Below the pieces are notes generated by a model, which saw only the letters and a list, made by a program, of their open reading frames with translations, was not told where the DNA came from and did no database searches. A DNA stretch of 64,000 nt from Oscillospiraceae bacterium (GTDB taxonomy: Bacteria; Bacillota; Clostridia; Oscillospirales; Ruminococcaceae): NCBI GenBank assembly GCA_022800935.1, contig JAAWRH010000018.1, forward strand, positions 1 through 64,000, written 5' to 3'. Below, in pieces: positions 53,313 through 61,900 of the stretch. Positions within the stretch are counted from its first letter, which is position 1, and every line of letters starts with the position of its first letter. Both the position numbers and the translations under genes were made by a program.

Positions 53313-53592
53313 AACAGAAGACCTCCTAAAAATATATTTTTGCAGAATATGGCAGGAATCCTTTTTGGGGAATTTCCGCGCAATGTAAGAATAGTATACC
53401 ACAAGAAAAAAGAAAAGAATAGCAAAATTGGGAAAAGATTCGTAAACAGCGTTTTATGAAGATAATCTGTCTCCTCCAAAAGCCCGATGAACAGCCTTCG
53501 ATAAATATCTGAAAAAAAAGCGTTTTAAAAACACTTCCTTAAAGGGCGCAGTGGAAGTATAATGATAAAAAACCATGAAAGGGGTATTTCCT
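53313..53592. other. Divergent promoter region between flavin reductase and GH43 genes
   Basis: On the plus side TATAAT at 53558-53563 is preceded by a palindrome CTTCC...GGAAG (53535-53557) in place of a good -35, suggesting activator control of the GH43 gene. On the minus side, a GTATACT near 53394 could be the -10 for the reductase. Confidence 0.45.
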
Positions 53593-55281
53593 ATGCCAGA
53601 TTCCCGTCCAACCCTCACCCGGCTCCACGCTGGCCAAACCGGTCTGCACTTCTTCGATAAACCCGCTCAGGGTCTTTCCGGCGGCGACCAGGGTGACGGC
53701 ACCTACCGTAACCTAATTCTCTTTGCCGATTACTCCGACCCAGACGTGATACGCGTTGGCGACACATTTTATATGGTCACTTCCACCTTTCATCTCAATC
53801 CGGGAATTACCATTCTGGAGTCTAAGGACCTGGTGAACTGGTCCTTTGTGGGCCACGCCATTGAAAATATGGCCAACCTCTCCCAGTGCTTTTCCTTCAA
53901 CACCATGACAGGCTATAAGGGCGGCGTCTGGGCACCCTCCATTCGGTATCACGAGGGGATGTTTTATATCCATGTGGGGGGACCGAGGATTGGACTGATT
54001 GTCTGCAAATCCAAGGATATCCGCGGCCCCTGGACTGTCAAACGGATGAAGTTCCGCCAGCCCTGGACCGGAACCAAGCTCATAGACTGCTGTCCCCTGT
54101 GGGATGACGGCGGCAAAGCCTACTTTGCCGCGGCGGAGCCCAACAAGTCCGCTGATCAAAAATGGCATGATTACCACATCTACCTTTTTGAGATGTCTCC
54201 CGATGGGGAGACTTTGCTGGACAGTGGGGTTGTCGTTCACGGGGGGTACACCACTGAGGCGGTAAAGCTGTACAAGCACGGAGATTATTACTATATCTTC
54301 TATTCTGAGCACGCGGCAGATGAAAACCGGACGCGAACCCAGTTCGCCGCCCGCTCCAAAAATATCTACGGCCCCTATGACCGCCGCAAGCTGATACACA
54401 CCCACGGGGGTATTGACAAAAGCCCCAACCAGGGCGGACTGGTGGAAGCCCCTGACGGAAGCTGGTGGTTCTTGTGCCACCGGGAGGACAACGCGCCGAA
54501 CTCCGCTGTTGGCCGTCATCTGATGCTGCTGCCTGTTTCCTGGCAGGACGGATGGCCAATCATCGGCGTGGACCAGGACGGGGATGGCGTCGGGGAGATG
54601 GTCTGGGAGCATCAAAAACCGGTCCAGGGTCATGGCCCATATCTCCCGGCCTCCAGCGACGAGTTTGACAGCCCCATTCTGGGTGCACAATGGCAGTGGA
54701 ACCACCAGGACCGCCGGGACAAATGGTCCTTGACGGCCCGCCCCGGCTTCCTGCGCCTTACCGCCAGCCGCCCCGTTTTCCCCGGCGGCTTCTACCGTGC
54801 CGCCAACACCCTGACCCAGCGGCTGATGGGGGAGAGCAGCACAGCTGTGGTAAAGATGGATGTAACGGGTATGGCCGACGGACAGTATGCAGGACTCTGC
54901 CTGTTCTCCAAACCTTCCCTGCTGCTGGGGGTTTACTGTGAAAACGGTGTCCGGCGGATTCGGTACCAATATGCCCACTGGGAGCCTCTGCCCGATGCTT
55001 CCTCCAACGCCCAGGACGACAGCCTTTTCTGCGAGGATATCTGTGAGTTTGCGGGGGAAGCTGTCTTTCTGCGTATGGTACACAGCGGAAACCGGGCGCG
55101 GCTGTTTTTCAGCGGGGACGGAAAGGAATTTACCCCTGTAGATGAACCCAGGGAATTTGCCTTTTTTGGATGGAGAGGCGGACGAGTGGGAATGTTTTCC
55201 TATAATGAATTTAATGATGGCGGAGACGCGGACTTTGCGTGGTTCCATTATCAGGCGGATTCCGGGGACAGCCTGGAATAA
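53593..55281 (+). CDS. Glycoside hydrolase family 43 (xylosidase/arabinofuranosidase type)
   Basis: 562 residues. Five-blade propeller: base Asp in FADYSDPDVIRVGDTFYMV (near 40), GVWAPSIRYHEGMFYI, the middle Asp in KLIDCCPLWDD and the acid Glu in GGYTTEAVKLYKHGDYYY. A C-terminal beta-sandwich (about 350-555, SSDEFDSPILGAQWQWNHQD) is of the GH43 C2 type. No signal peptide, so it acts on imported arabinoxylan-type oligosaccharides or similar. It stands alone, away from the main glycan locus. ATG 53593 has AAAGGGG upstream. Confidence 0.92.
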   Translation: MPDSRPTLTRLHAGQTGLHFFDKPAQGLSGGDQGDGTYRNLILFADYSDPDVIRVGDTFYMVTSTFHLNPGITILESKDLVNWSFVGHAIENMANLSQCFSFNTMTGYKGGVWAPSIRYHEGMFYIHVGGPRIGLIVCKSKDIRGPWTVKRMKFRQPWTGTKLIDCCPLWDDGGKAYFAAAEPNKSADQKWHDYHIYLFEMSPDGETLLDSGVVVHGGYTTEAVKLYKHGDYYYIFYSEHAADENRTRTQFAARSKNIYGPYDRRKLIHTHGGIDKSPNQGGLVEAPDGSWWFLCHREDNAPNSAVGRHLMLLPVSWQDGWPIIGVDQDGDGVGEMVWEHQKPVQGHGPYLPASSDEFDSPILGAQWQWNHQDRRDKWSLTARPGFLRLTASRPVFPGGFYRAANTLTQRLMGESSTAVVKMDVTGMADGQYAGLCLFSKPSLLLGVYCENGVRRIRYQYAHWEPLPDASSNAQDDSLFCEDICEFAGEAVFLRMVHSGNRARLFFSGDGKEFTPVDEPREFAFFGWRGGRVGMFSYNEFNDGGDADFAWFHYQADSGDSLE

Positions 55282-55321
55282 CATTCAAATTAATAATTTA
55301 ACGATAAACATTAATTTATTA

Positions 55322-55350
55322 TTGACAACCGCGAATAAATATGTTATCAT
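55322..55350 (+). promoter_or_regulatory. Promoter of the DUF2975/XRE pair
   Basis: TTGACA (55322-55327), 17-base spacer, TATCAT (55345-55350). The start codon is only 19 bases past the -10, so the leader is very short. Confidence 0.8.
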
Positions 55351-55368
55351 GGGTTCGAGGTGATAACT

Positions 55369-55995
55369 ATGAAATTCATTCAAAAGCTCATGGACGAGCG
55401 CTTTGCAAGGTCTGCTTCCCGGCTGATGAAATTCGCCTGCTATTTTATCATCTGCTTTTTCGTACTGTGTACCGTTCTCAGCCTGATGGGGCGTCAGACC
55501 TTTTTCCTGCACACTAAGACAGACACCTTTGAGCACGCCATCTATGCGGAGGAGGACCACACCGGCCATTCCCGCTCTATGACTGTTTCCATGGGAGATG
55601 ACATCCATGTGTGGACCAACCGCCAGGACAGAATCAGCCCAGCGGTTGCGGTGGGCCTTTCCCTGATGTACACCCTCCACACGGTTCCGATGATTCTTTC
55701 CTACTGTTTTTTAAGCCGCGTATTCTCCAATGTGGAGAAAGGGGAAATCTTTACAGAACAGAACTCCGCTTTTCTGCTTTACTATGGGCTTCTCCGGCTT
55801 TTGGGGGCCGTTTTAGTACCGTTTGCCAAGCTGCTGATATGCTGGCTGGTCACCCTGGTTTCGGACAGCCGGATGTCCATCGCCACCGGACAGGGCGTGC
55901 TTAATACGGTCATCTCCGGCATCGCCTTTATCGTGGCCGCGTATATTATCCACTATGGGGTGCATTTACAGGATGAGGTGGACCACACATTATGA
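55369..55995 (+). CDS. DUF2975 membrane protein
   Basis: 208 residues with four predicted membrane helices (near 18-40, 98-120, 140-165 and 175-198). SRVFSNVEKGEIFTEQN and the layout with an XRE gene directly behind match DUF2975/YoaS-type pairs of Firmicutes. Function unknown. It overlaps the HTH gene by 4 bases. Confidence 0.85.
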   Translation: MKFIQKLMDERFARSASRLMKFACYFIICFFVLCTVLSLMGRQTFFLHTKTDTFEHAIYAEEDHTGHSRSMTVSMGDDIHVWTNRQDRISPAVAVGLSLMYTLHTVPMILSYCFLSRVFSNVEKGEIFTEQNSAFLLYYGLLRLLGAVLVPFAKLLICWLVTLVSDSRMSIATGQGVLNTVISGIAFIVAAYIIHYGVHLQDEVDHTL

Positions 55996-56201
55996 TTATC
56001 ATTCGTCTTGACCGGGTGCTGGCGGACCGAAAAATGCGGCTCAACGACCTAGCCGCCCAGGTGGGGATATCCAACGTCAACCTCTCCTACCTGAAAACGG
56101 GAAAGGTCAAGGCTGTCCGGTTCAGCACGCTGGATGCCATCTGCAAGGTGCTGAACTGCCAGCCGGGGGATATTCTGGAGTATGTTGAGGATGAAGAGTG
56201 A
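55992..56201 (+). CDS. Small XRE/Cro-type HTH regulator (YozG-like)
   Basis: 69 residues, almost only the DNA-binding domain: RLDRVLADRKMRLNDLAAQV, then LSYLKTGKVKAVRFSTLDAI and CQPGDILEYVED. It starts at the ATGA overlapping the DUF2975 stop. Probably regulates this pair. Confidence 0.92.
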   Translation: MIIIRLDRVLADRKMRLNDLAAQVGISNVNLSYLKTGKVKAVRFSTLDAICKVLNCQPGDILEYVEDEE

Positions 56202-56212
56202 CTGAAATGCAG

Positions 56213-56262
56213 AAAGCTGTACCGACAATCCGCATCTGCGGACCGTTGGTACAGCTTTTCCG
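56213..56262. terminator. Long hairpin after the XRE gene
   Basis: AAAGCTGTACC (56213-56223) and GGTACAGCTTT (56248-56258), with an inner TCCGCATCTGCGGA stem. The T-run is short. Confidence 0.65.
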
Positions 56263-56291
56263 GTTTTTGGGTTGTTGGTATACCCTCTTGA

Positions 56292-56778
56292 TCAGGGCTT
56301 CCCGGAGTTCGTCTTCATCTCCTCCAACAGAACCTTCGCCGCTGGGCTGAATACCTGGTATTTCTTCCAGATGACAAACAGCTTTGTCTCCAGGGCGGGG
56401 GTCAGAGGGCGGAAGCAGAGGTCGCTTTCCGCACCGGTGCCCACCAACCGGTCAAAGATAAGGAGATACCCCAGCCCCTCCCGGACAAAGATACCGCCGT
56501 TATAGGCCAGATTGATAGTGGTGACAACCCGCAGCCGGTCTGCCTTTTCCCCAAGGAGCCGAGGAATGTCCTCCCTGAGCCCCTGGCGGGAAACAATCAG
56601 GGGCAGATCCAGCAAGTCGTCGATATCCACCGCCTTTTTCTGGGCCAAAAAGGAGTCCCTTCGCATCACTACTCCCCAGGTGTCCGATTCCGGAAGCTCC
56701 AGGTAGTTGTATTTGGACAGGTCTACCGCCTGGGCAATGACCGCGAAGTCCAGCAGCCCGCGGTCCAGCAATCCCGGC
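56292..56778 (-). pseudogene. LysR-family regulator, C-terminal effector-domain remnant
   Basis: From LLDRGLLDFAVIAQAVDLSK on, the frame matches the LysR substrate-binding domain (WGVVMRRDSFLAQKKAVDID, GGIFVREGLGYLLIF), ending normally. The N-terminal DNA-binding half is missing. Upstream of about 56778 the sequence belongs to an aldo/keto reductase on the other strand. Confidence 0.75.
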
Positions 56779-56779
56779 C

Positions 56780-56880
56780 ACATCCGAGAAAACACGGAGC
56801 TGTATGACTTTGCCCTGACTGATGGGGAGATGGAGCGTATCAACGCCCTGGACCGGAACGAGAAGCATGACTGGTATTGA
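56780..56880 (+). pseudogene. Aldo/keto reductase, C-terminal remnant
   Basis: The frame ending at TGA 56880 reads HIRENTELYDFALTDGEMER then INALDRNEKHDWY, the typical tail of aldo/keto reductases. All upstream sequence is replaced by the LysR remnant on the opposite strand, so one deletion removed the starts of both divergent genes. Confidence 0.7.
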
Positions 56881-56905
56881 CGTAAAGAAATTTTTTTGAA
56901 AAACC

Positions 56906-56940
56906 TGCAACGTTTTGGGAAGCTAGATTGTCTTAATAGG
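56906..56940 (+). promoter_or_regulatory. Candidate ECF-sigma promoter 1
   Basis: -35-like TGCAACGTTT (56906) and -10-like TGTCTTAA (56929), 23 bases start to start. This AAC...GTC layout is usual for ECF factors and differs from sigma-A promoters elsewhere in the window. Confidence 0.65.
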
Positions 56941-57014
56941 TGAAAGAGGAAATTAAAGCCAAAAATACGCCTAGCAATCAGATGCTTATCGTAAAAAAAT
57001 TTTTTTGAAAATCC

Positions 57015-57049
57015 TGCAACGTTTCGGGAAGCTGGTTTGTCTTAATAGG
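57015..57049 (+). promoter_or_regulatory. Candidate ECF-sigma promoter 2
   Basis: TGCAACGTTT (57015) and TGTCTTAA (57038), same 23-base step as copy 1. It lies ahead of the sigma gene, so self-activation is likely. Confidence 0.65.
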
Positions 57050-57121
57050 TGAAAGGGAAAATTGAAACCAAAATCCCCCTTAAAATGAGTTCGACTTGGG
57101 GTATGTACAGCCCTGATTGTA

Positions 57122-57157
57122 CAAAACACTGGTTTTTTTGCCAGTGTTTTGTTTTTT
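57122..57157 (+). terminator. Strong terminator between the ECF promoters and the sigma gene
   Basis: CAAAACACTGG (57122-57132) and CCAGTGTTTTG (57141-57151), then TTTTTT. It stands 55 bases before the sigma-factor ATG, so it may act as an attenuator. Confidence 0.85.
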
Positions 57158-57211
57158 GCGGGGGAAAATTCCCTCCGCTTTCGTACTATTAGGCAGAAGG
57201 GAGGAAACGCC

Positions 57212-57766
57212 ATGACAGACGCAGAACTGGCCGCACAAATTAAAGCCAATCCGGATCAGGGCCTGGAGAAGGTCATCGCCCTGTACGGCGGAATCTGTAA
57301 AGCGGTGCTGTACCGCATGATAGGCCCGTCCTATCCCCAGGACATAGAGGAATGCCTGATGACTGCCTATTATAAGGTATGGCGGAATATAGGCCAATTT
57401 CATCCTGAGCGGGGGACGTTAAAGGCGTGGATTGTCCGGATTGCACGGAACCAGGCTCTGGACTGGCTGCGGCAGAAGGGCGAGGACCCGATCCCACTGG
57501 AGGAGGACATCCTGTCCCCTGGCCTGGACCTGAACCTGGAGGATGAGACAGCCCGCCGCATCAACGCCGAAATAGTACAGCAGGCCATTGATGGACTGGA
57601 GGAGCCTGACCGGACCATTTTTATCCGGAGGTATTATTATCTGGAGAAGGTACGGACAATCGCGGAGTATCTTCAGATGACCGAAAAGTCGGTGGAACAC
57701 CGCTTGGCGCGTGGACGGGAACGACTGAAAAAACAATTGTTGGAAAGAGGGGTTATGCTTCCATGA
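57212..57766 (+). CDS. ECF-type RNA polymerase sigma factor
   Basis: 184 residues from ATG 57212 (GAAGGGAGG upstream). Sigma region 2: IEECLMTAYYKVWRNIGQF and LKAWIVRIARNQALDWLRQK. Region 4: LEEPDRTIFIRRYYYLEKVR and MTEKSVEHRLARGRERLKK. It overlaps the anti-sigma gene by 4 bases (ATGA). The tandem promoter copies upstream point to autoregulation. Confidence 0.93.
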   Translation: MTDAELAAQIKANPDQGLEKVIALYGGICKAVLYRMIGPSYPQDIEECLMTAYYKVWRNIGQFHPERGTLKAWIVRIARNQALDWLRQKGEDPIPLEEDILSPGLDLNLEDETARRINAEIVQQAIDGLEEPDRTIFIRRYYYLEKVRTIAEYLQMTEKSVEHRLARGRERLKKQLLERGVMLP

Positions 57767-58830
57767 AACGGATTACAGACCTGATGAACAGCTATGAGGA
57801 ACAGGGAGCTATGGGGAATGAGGCGGCGCTCTCCAAAGAGGAACAGAGACGGGTTTTAAAGGGCGTTATGCTGCGGATACAGGAGAATACCGCCCCCGTC
57901 CGCCCGGCCCGCAGATGGTCCAAGACCAGAAAGCTTTTTGCGGTGGCTGCCGCGGCCCTGTTGGTTACAGGAGCAGGGGTGGTTGCGGCGGAGCGGTTTT
58001 CTTTGGGGGATTCCTTTGCCGGATGGATGGGCAGCCCTCCCCAGGAGCAGATCGAGGCCCTTGGGATTTCGGGACATCCTCTGGACCTGTTCCAGACTGC
58101 CCAGGGCGTAACCGTCGCCCTCCAGGGGGTGATTGGGGAAAAGAACACCGCCTATCTGCTGTATGACGTACAGCTTCCGGAAGGTCAAGAATTCCCGGAA
58201 ACAGACCTATATCTCTTTGAAAACCAGAGCCTGATGCCGGAAAAATCCGGCGCGTATGGGTACCATTCGGAGCTGATGTCCAAGGAGGGAAACACCCTGC
58301 ATTTCTGCCTGTGTATTAACAGTTGGAAGGAACTGACCAGACAGCAGGTCGTTTTTTCCATGGACACTCTGAAGCATTACAACGAGGACACAGACAGGGC
58401 TTCCGTTATCGCGGAGGGGCCGTGGAGCTTTGAATTCCCCTTGAATTACAGCGACACCTCAGTCAAAATTCCCATGAAGAAAAAAATCACCCCCTGGGGA
58501 GAGGACGGCATTGCCATAAACGGAATACAGGTTTCCCCGATTGCGGTTCACCTGGAATGTTCCCGCCCTGTTTCGGCTGCAATGGAGCAGGAATCCCTGG
58601 ACACCCGGCAGTTAATGGATTTGGAAATCCGCCTCTGCTTTGGGGACGGCAGCGTCATTGACGGCGGGGATCAGCTGTCCTCCGGTACAGGCAGCCAGAT
58701 GCTGAACATACAGGTAAACCGCAGCTTCCGGAAGCTGATCGATTTAGAGGAGCTTGTCGAAATTCAGATTATCGCAGAAGAGGATGGGGAGAATAGGGTT
58801 TATTCTGTGCCGGTGGAGATGGGAAATTAA
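57763..58830 (+). CDS. Membrane anti-sigma factor, DUF4179-like
   Basis: 355 residues: a cytoplasmic part of about 52, one membrane helix (LFAVAAAALLVTGAGVVAA) and a large outer domain beginning FSLGDSFAGWMGSPPQEQIE. This plan and its place behind an ECF gene fit DUF4179-type anti-sigma/sensor proteins. It would hold the sigma factor at the membrane until a signal arrives. Function by context. Confidence 0.8.
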   Translation: MKRITDLMNSYEEQGAMGNEAALSKEEQRRVLKGVMLRIQENTAPVRPARRWSKTRKLFAVAAAALLVTGAGVVAAERFSLGDSFAGWMGSPPQEQIEALGISGHPLDLFQTAQGVTVALQGVIGEKNTAYLLYDVQLPEGQEFPETDLYLFENQSLMPEKSGAYGYHSELMSKEGNTLHFCLCINSWKELTRQQVVFSMDTLKHYNEDTDRASVIAEGPWSFEFPLNYSDTSVKIPMKKKITPWGEDGIAINGIQVSPIAVHLECSRPVSAAMEQESLDTRQLMDLEIRLCFGDGSVIDGGDQLSSGTGSQMLNIQVNRSFRKLIDLEELVEIQIIAEEDGENRVYSVPVEMGN

Positions 58831-58841
58831 GCAGCCTCTTG

Positions 58842-58871
58842 TTGACGGCCATGGTCAAGCCACTTTATAAT
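58842..58871 (+). promoter_or_regulatory. cas3 promoter
   Basis: TTGACG (58842-58847), 18-base spacer, TATAAT (58866-58871), starting 12 bases after the anti-sigma stop. Confidence 0.7.
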
Positions 58872-58904
58872 AATGGAAAGTTCCGATTGATAGGAGAAGC
58901 TGAC

Positions 58905-61046
58905 ATGAAAAAATATCTCGCCCATATCTCTGAGGATTTCCGGGAGCAGTCCGTCCTCCAGCATCTGGAGGGGACCTCCAAATTATGCAGCCGGTTTGCC
59001 GTACCTCTTCAGGCGGAGGACTTGGGAAAGCTTACCGGATCCGCCCATGATATCGGAAAATATTCCGACGCATTTCAGCGCCGCCTTCACGGGGGCAGCC
59101 GGGTGGACCATTCGACAGCCGGAGCCTACGAATGCTTTCGCCTGGGGCAGTCCGCCGCCGCCTTCTGTGTAGCAGGGCACCACGGCGGACTGCCGGACGG
59201 AGGAGGACGGGGAGACACTGCGGACATGCCCACCCTTTGGGGCCGGATGAGCCGCGCCCTGGCAGGGCAGCTGGAGCCTTACACCCCGTGGAAGCAGGAA
59301 ATATCCCTTCCCGCCGCACAGCCGCCCAAATTCTCAGGAGAAAGCGCCCTAAACGCCGTTTTCTTTACCCGGATGCTTTACTCCTGTCTGGTGGACGCCG
59401 ACTACCTGGATACCGAACGATTTATGTCCGGCAGTACATCCTTACAGGAAAATGCCGTCTCCATGGATACGTTATGCCAAAAGCTGATGCGGCACATTGC
59501 CAAATGGTTTCCGCCCACCAGAGAGGTAGACGCCCAGCGCTGTGACATTCTGGAGCAGTGCATCCGCCAGGGAATCAGCCAAAAGCCGGGACTCTTTTCC
59601 CTGACCGTCCCCACCGGGGGCGGCAAGACGACAGCGTCCTTAGCCTTTGCTCTGCACCATGCCCGCGTCCACGGAAAACGGCGAGTCATTTACGTCATCC
59701 CCTATACCTCTATCATTGAGCAAACCGCCAAGGTCTTTCGGAAAATCCTGGGAGAGGAAAACGTGTTGGAGCATCATTCCAATGTCCAATACGACACCGG
59801 CCCTCTGGATGAGTCCACGCCGGAAAAGGAAAGGCTCCTGCGGGCCACCGAAAACTGGGACATGCCGGTCATTGTCACAACGGCGGTACAGTTCTTTGAG
59901 TCGCTGCACTCCAATCGCTCCTCCCAGTGCCGCAAGCTCCACAACATCGCCGGCAGCGTCATCATATTCGACGAGGCCCAGATGCTCCCCCTGCCCTATC
60001 TTCGCCCCTGTGTCTCCGCCATTGCCCAGCTGACTGCCCATTACGGCGTATCGGCGGTGTTATGCACAGCGACGCAGCCTGCGCTCACTCCACTGTTCCG
60101 GGAATTCCTCCCCGGCATCCCTGCCGTTGAGCTGTGCCGGGAGTCGGTCATGCGTTCCCCCATCTTTCGGCGGGTGCGGTTCCAAAGGGCGGGACGGCTT
60201 ACCTGGGCGCAGCTTCAGGAGCGGCTCCAGGGGGTCGGCCAAGTCCTGTGCATCGTGAACAGCCGCAAAAATGCGCTGACAGTCTTTCAGTGCCTTTCCG
60301 GCGAGGGATGCTTCCACCTCTCCACGCTGATGACTCCGGCCCACCGCAAAGCGGTCCTTGCCGAGATACGGCAGCGCCTGGAGGACAAGCAGCCCTGCCG
60401 GGTGGTATCTACCTCTTTGATCGAGGCGGGCGTAGATGTGGATTTCCCCCTGGTTTTCCGGGAAGAGGCAGGCTTGGACTCCATTGTGCAAGCGGCGGGC
60501 CGCTGCAACCGGGAGGGCAATCACCTCGCCGCTGAAAGCCTTGTGACCATCTTCCAGGCGGAAACGCCTCCCCCTCAGCTGTTTTCAGCCTCCATTGCCG
60601 CCGGACAGGCGACCATGGACCGGTATGAGGATTTGTTTGACCCAGATGCTGTCTCATACTATTTCCATGAACTGTTGGATTTAAAGGGGCAGAATGCCCA
60701 GGACCAAAAGAACATTTTGCCGAGAATTCAGGAGGGGGACTTCCCCTTCCAAACGGTGGCGGAGCGGTTCCGGATCATCGAACAGGATACCCGCACTGTT
60801 TATATTCCCCTTGGAGACGGTGAAGCCCTTGTCCGGCGGCTCCGACAGGGAGAGCGCTCCCGGCAGCTTTTCCGACAGCTGGGGCTATACAGCGTTTCGG
60901 TTTACTCACAGCAATTCCAGCTTTTGGACGAAGCAGGCGCGTTGGAGCTGCTGGAGGACGGAAGCGCAATTCTGGCAGATTTGTCCCTTTATTCCCAAAA
61001 TACCGGCCTCTCCTTTGAGGTGGACAGCGATCGTTTTATCCTGTAA
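58905..61046 (+). CDS. cas3: CRISPR-associated helicase/nuclease Cas3, type I-C
   Basis: 713 residues from ATG 58905 (GGAGAAGC upstream). The N-terminal HD nuclease has GSAHDIGKYSDAFQRRL and VDHSTAGA, AGHHGG (metal ligands). Then come helicase motif I TGGGKTTASLAFALHHA, DEAQ box (IFDEAQMLP), motif III TATQPALT, and the C-terminal STSLIEAGVDVDFP and QAAGRCNREG. It unwinds and shreds DNA marked by Cascade. First in the cas order cas3-cas5c-cas8c-cas7c, but separated from cas5c by a long stem and a new promoter. Confidence 0.96.
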   Translation: MKKYLAHISEDFREQSVLQHLEGTSKLCSRFAVPLQAEDLGKLTGSAHDIGKYSDAFQRRLHGGSRVDHSTAGAYECFRLGQSAAAFCVAGHHGGLPDGGGRGDTADMPTLWGRMSRALAGQLEPYTPWKQEISLPAAQPPKFSGESALNAVFFTRMLYSCLVDADYLDTERFMSGSTSLQENAVSMDTLCQKLMRHIAKWFPPTREVDAQRCDILEQCIRQGISQKPGLFSLTVPTGGGKTTASLAFALHHARVHGKRRVIYVIPYTSIIEQTAKVFRKILGEENVLEHHSNVQYDTGPLDESTPEKERLLRATENWDMPVIVTTAVQFFESLHSNRSSQCRKLHNIAGSVIIFDEAQMLPLPYLRPCVSAIAQLTAHYGVSAVLCTATQPALTPLFREFLPGIPAVELCRESVMRSPIFRRVRFQRAGRLTWAQLQERLQGVGQVLCIVNSRKNALTVFQCLSGEGCFHLSTLMTPAHRKAVLAEIRQRLEDKQPCRVVSTSLIEAGVDVDFPLVFREEAGLDSIVQAAGRCNREGNHLAAESLVTIFQAETPPPQLFSASIAAGQATMDRYEDLFDPDAVSYYFHELLDLKGQNAQDQKNILPRIQEGDFPFQTVAERFRIIEQDTRTVYIPLGDGEALVRRLRQGERSRQLFRQLGLYSVSVYSQQFQLLDEAGALELLEDGSAILADLSLYSQNTGLSFEVDSDRFIL

Positions 61047-61070
61047 GTAATAGAAACAGAACAAGAGAAA

Positions 61071-61146
61071 ATGCCGAAAAAAGTACAATAACGTCAAAAT
61101 ATATTAGTTATCCCATATTTTTGACGTCTATTGTACTTTTCGGCAT
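61071..61146. repeat. Long inverted repeat between cas3 and cas5c
   Basis: The left arm (61071-61102) opens ATGCCGAAAAAAGTACAATA and the right arm (61115-61146) closes TATTGTACTTTTCGGCAT. The arms are about 32 bases with a few indels around a short loop. It is AT-rich, with T-runs on both sides. It could be a terminator of cas3 or a small inserted element (MITE-like). Confidence 0.85.
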
Positions 61147-61161
61147 CTTTTCCTTTTTTTC

Positions 61162-61190
61162 TTGATTTTTCCCCCAAAAACTGATAAAAT
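61162..61190 (+). promoter_or_regulatory. Second cas promoter, before cas5c
   Basis: TTGATT (61162-61167), 17-base spacer, TAAAAT (61185-61190). It would drive the Cascade genes separately from cas3. Confidence 0.65.
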
Positions 61191-61234
61191 TTTTTATAGG
61201 ACAATCTATAAAGCAAAAGAAAGGAGTGACCTGT

Positions 61235-61900
61235 ATGCCCATTTGCATAGAGGTATGGGGGGATTACGCCTGCTTTACCCGTCCTGAGATGAAGACCGAA
61301 CGTGTCAGCTATGACGTTATGACGCCTTCGGCTGCACGGGGTCTGATTGAGAGCATCTATTGGCATCCGGGTATCCGCTGGATTGTGGACCGCATCCATG
61401 TGCTTGCCCCTATCCGCTTCACCAATATCCGGCGCAATGAGGTCAGGTCCACCATCTCCGCCCGCTCTGCCAAAACAGTTATGGAACGAGGACAGGGGGA
61501 ACTGTATCTGATTACTTCTCAGGATATCCAGCAGCGGGCCGCTTTGCTGCTTCAGGATGTGCGATATGTAATTGAAGCCCATTTCGATATTGTACCCGAA
61601 AAGGCGGCTCTAGGCGACAATCCCGGCAAATTTCAGGATATTGTGACGCGGCGTATTGCCAGGGGACAGTTTTACAGCCAGCCTTATTTGGGCTGTCGGG
61701 AGTTTCCCGCACATTTTGCCCCCTGCTCCACCATTCCGCCCTGCCCCCAGGAATTGCTGGGTAATCGGGAGTTGGGTTATATGCTGTATGACATGGACTA
61801 CACCGAACCGGAGGATATCCGCCCCCTTTTCTTCCGGGCAGTCCTCCGCGACGGCATCCTCCATGTGCCGCCCCAGGACAGCGAGGAGGTTCGGAGATGA
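61235..61900 (+). CDS. cas5c: Cas5c (Cas5d) crRNA-processing subunit, type I-C
   Basis: 221 residues from ATG 61235 (AAAGGAG 8 bases upstream). In type I-C, Cas5c cuts the pre-crRNA (no Cas6 in this type) and caps the 5' handle. SYDVMTPSAARGLIESIYWH and LAPIRFTNIRRNEV are family blocks, with a tyrosine-rich C-terminal half (YSQPYLGCREFPAHF). Overlaps cas8c by 4 bases. Confidence 0.95.
   Translation: MPICIEVWGDYACFTRPEMKTERVSYDVMTPSAARGLIESIYWHPGIRWIVDRIHVLAPIRFTNIRRNEVRSTISARSAKTVMERGQGELYLITSQDIQQRAALLLQDVRYVIEAHFDIVPEKAALGDNPGKFQDIVTRRIARGQFYSQPYLGCREFPAHFAPCSTIPPCPQELLGNRELGYMLYDMDYTEPEDIRPLFFRAVLRDGILHVPPQDSEEVRR

Larger units (their letters stand above)
56881..57076 (+). repeat. Two 87-bp copies of an ECF-type promoter segment, 109 bp apart
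   Basis: Copies at 56881-56967 and 56990-57076 each begin CGTAAA.AAATTTTTTTGAAA and carry CCTGCAACGTTT and TGTCTTAATAGGTGAAAG with identical spacing. The 22 bases between the copies are unrelated. Confidence 0.85.
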
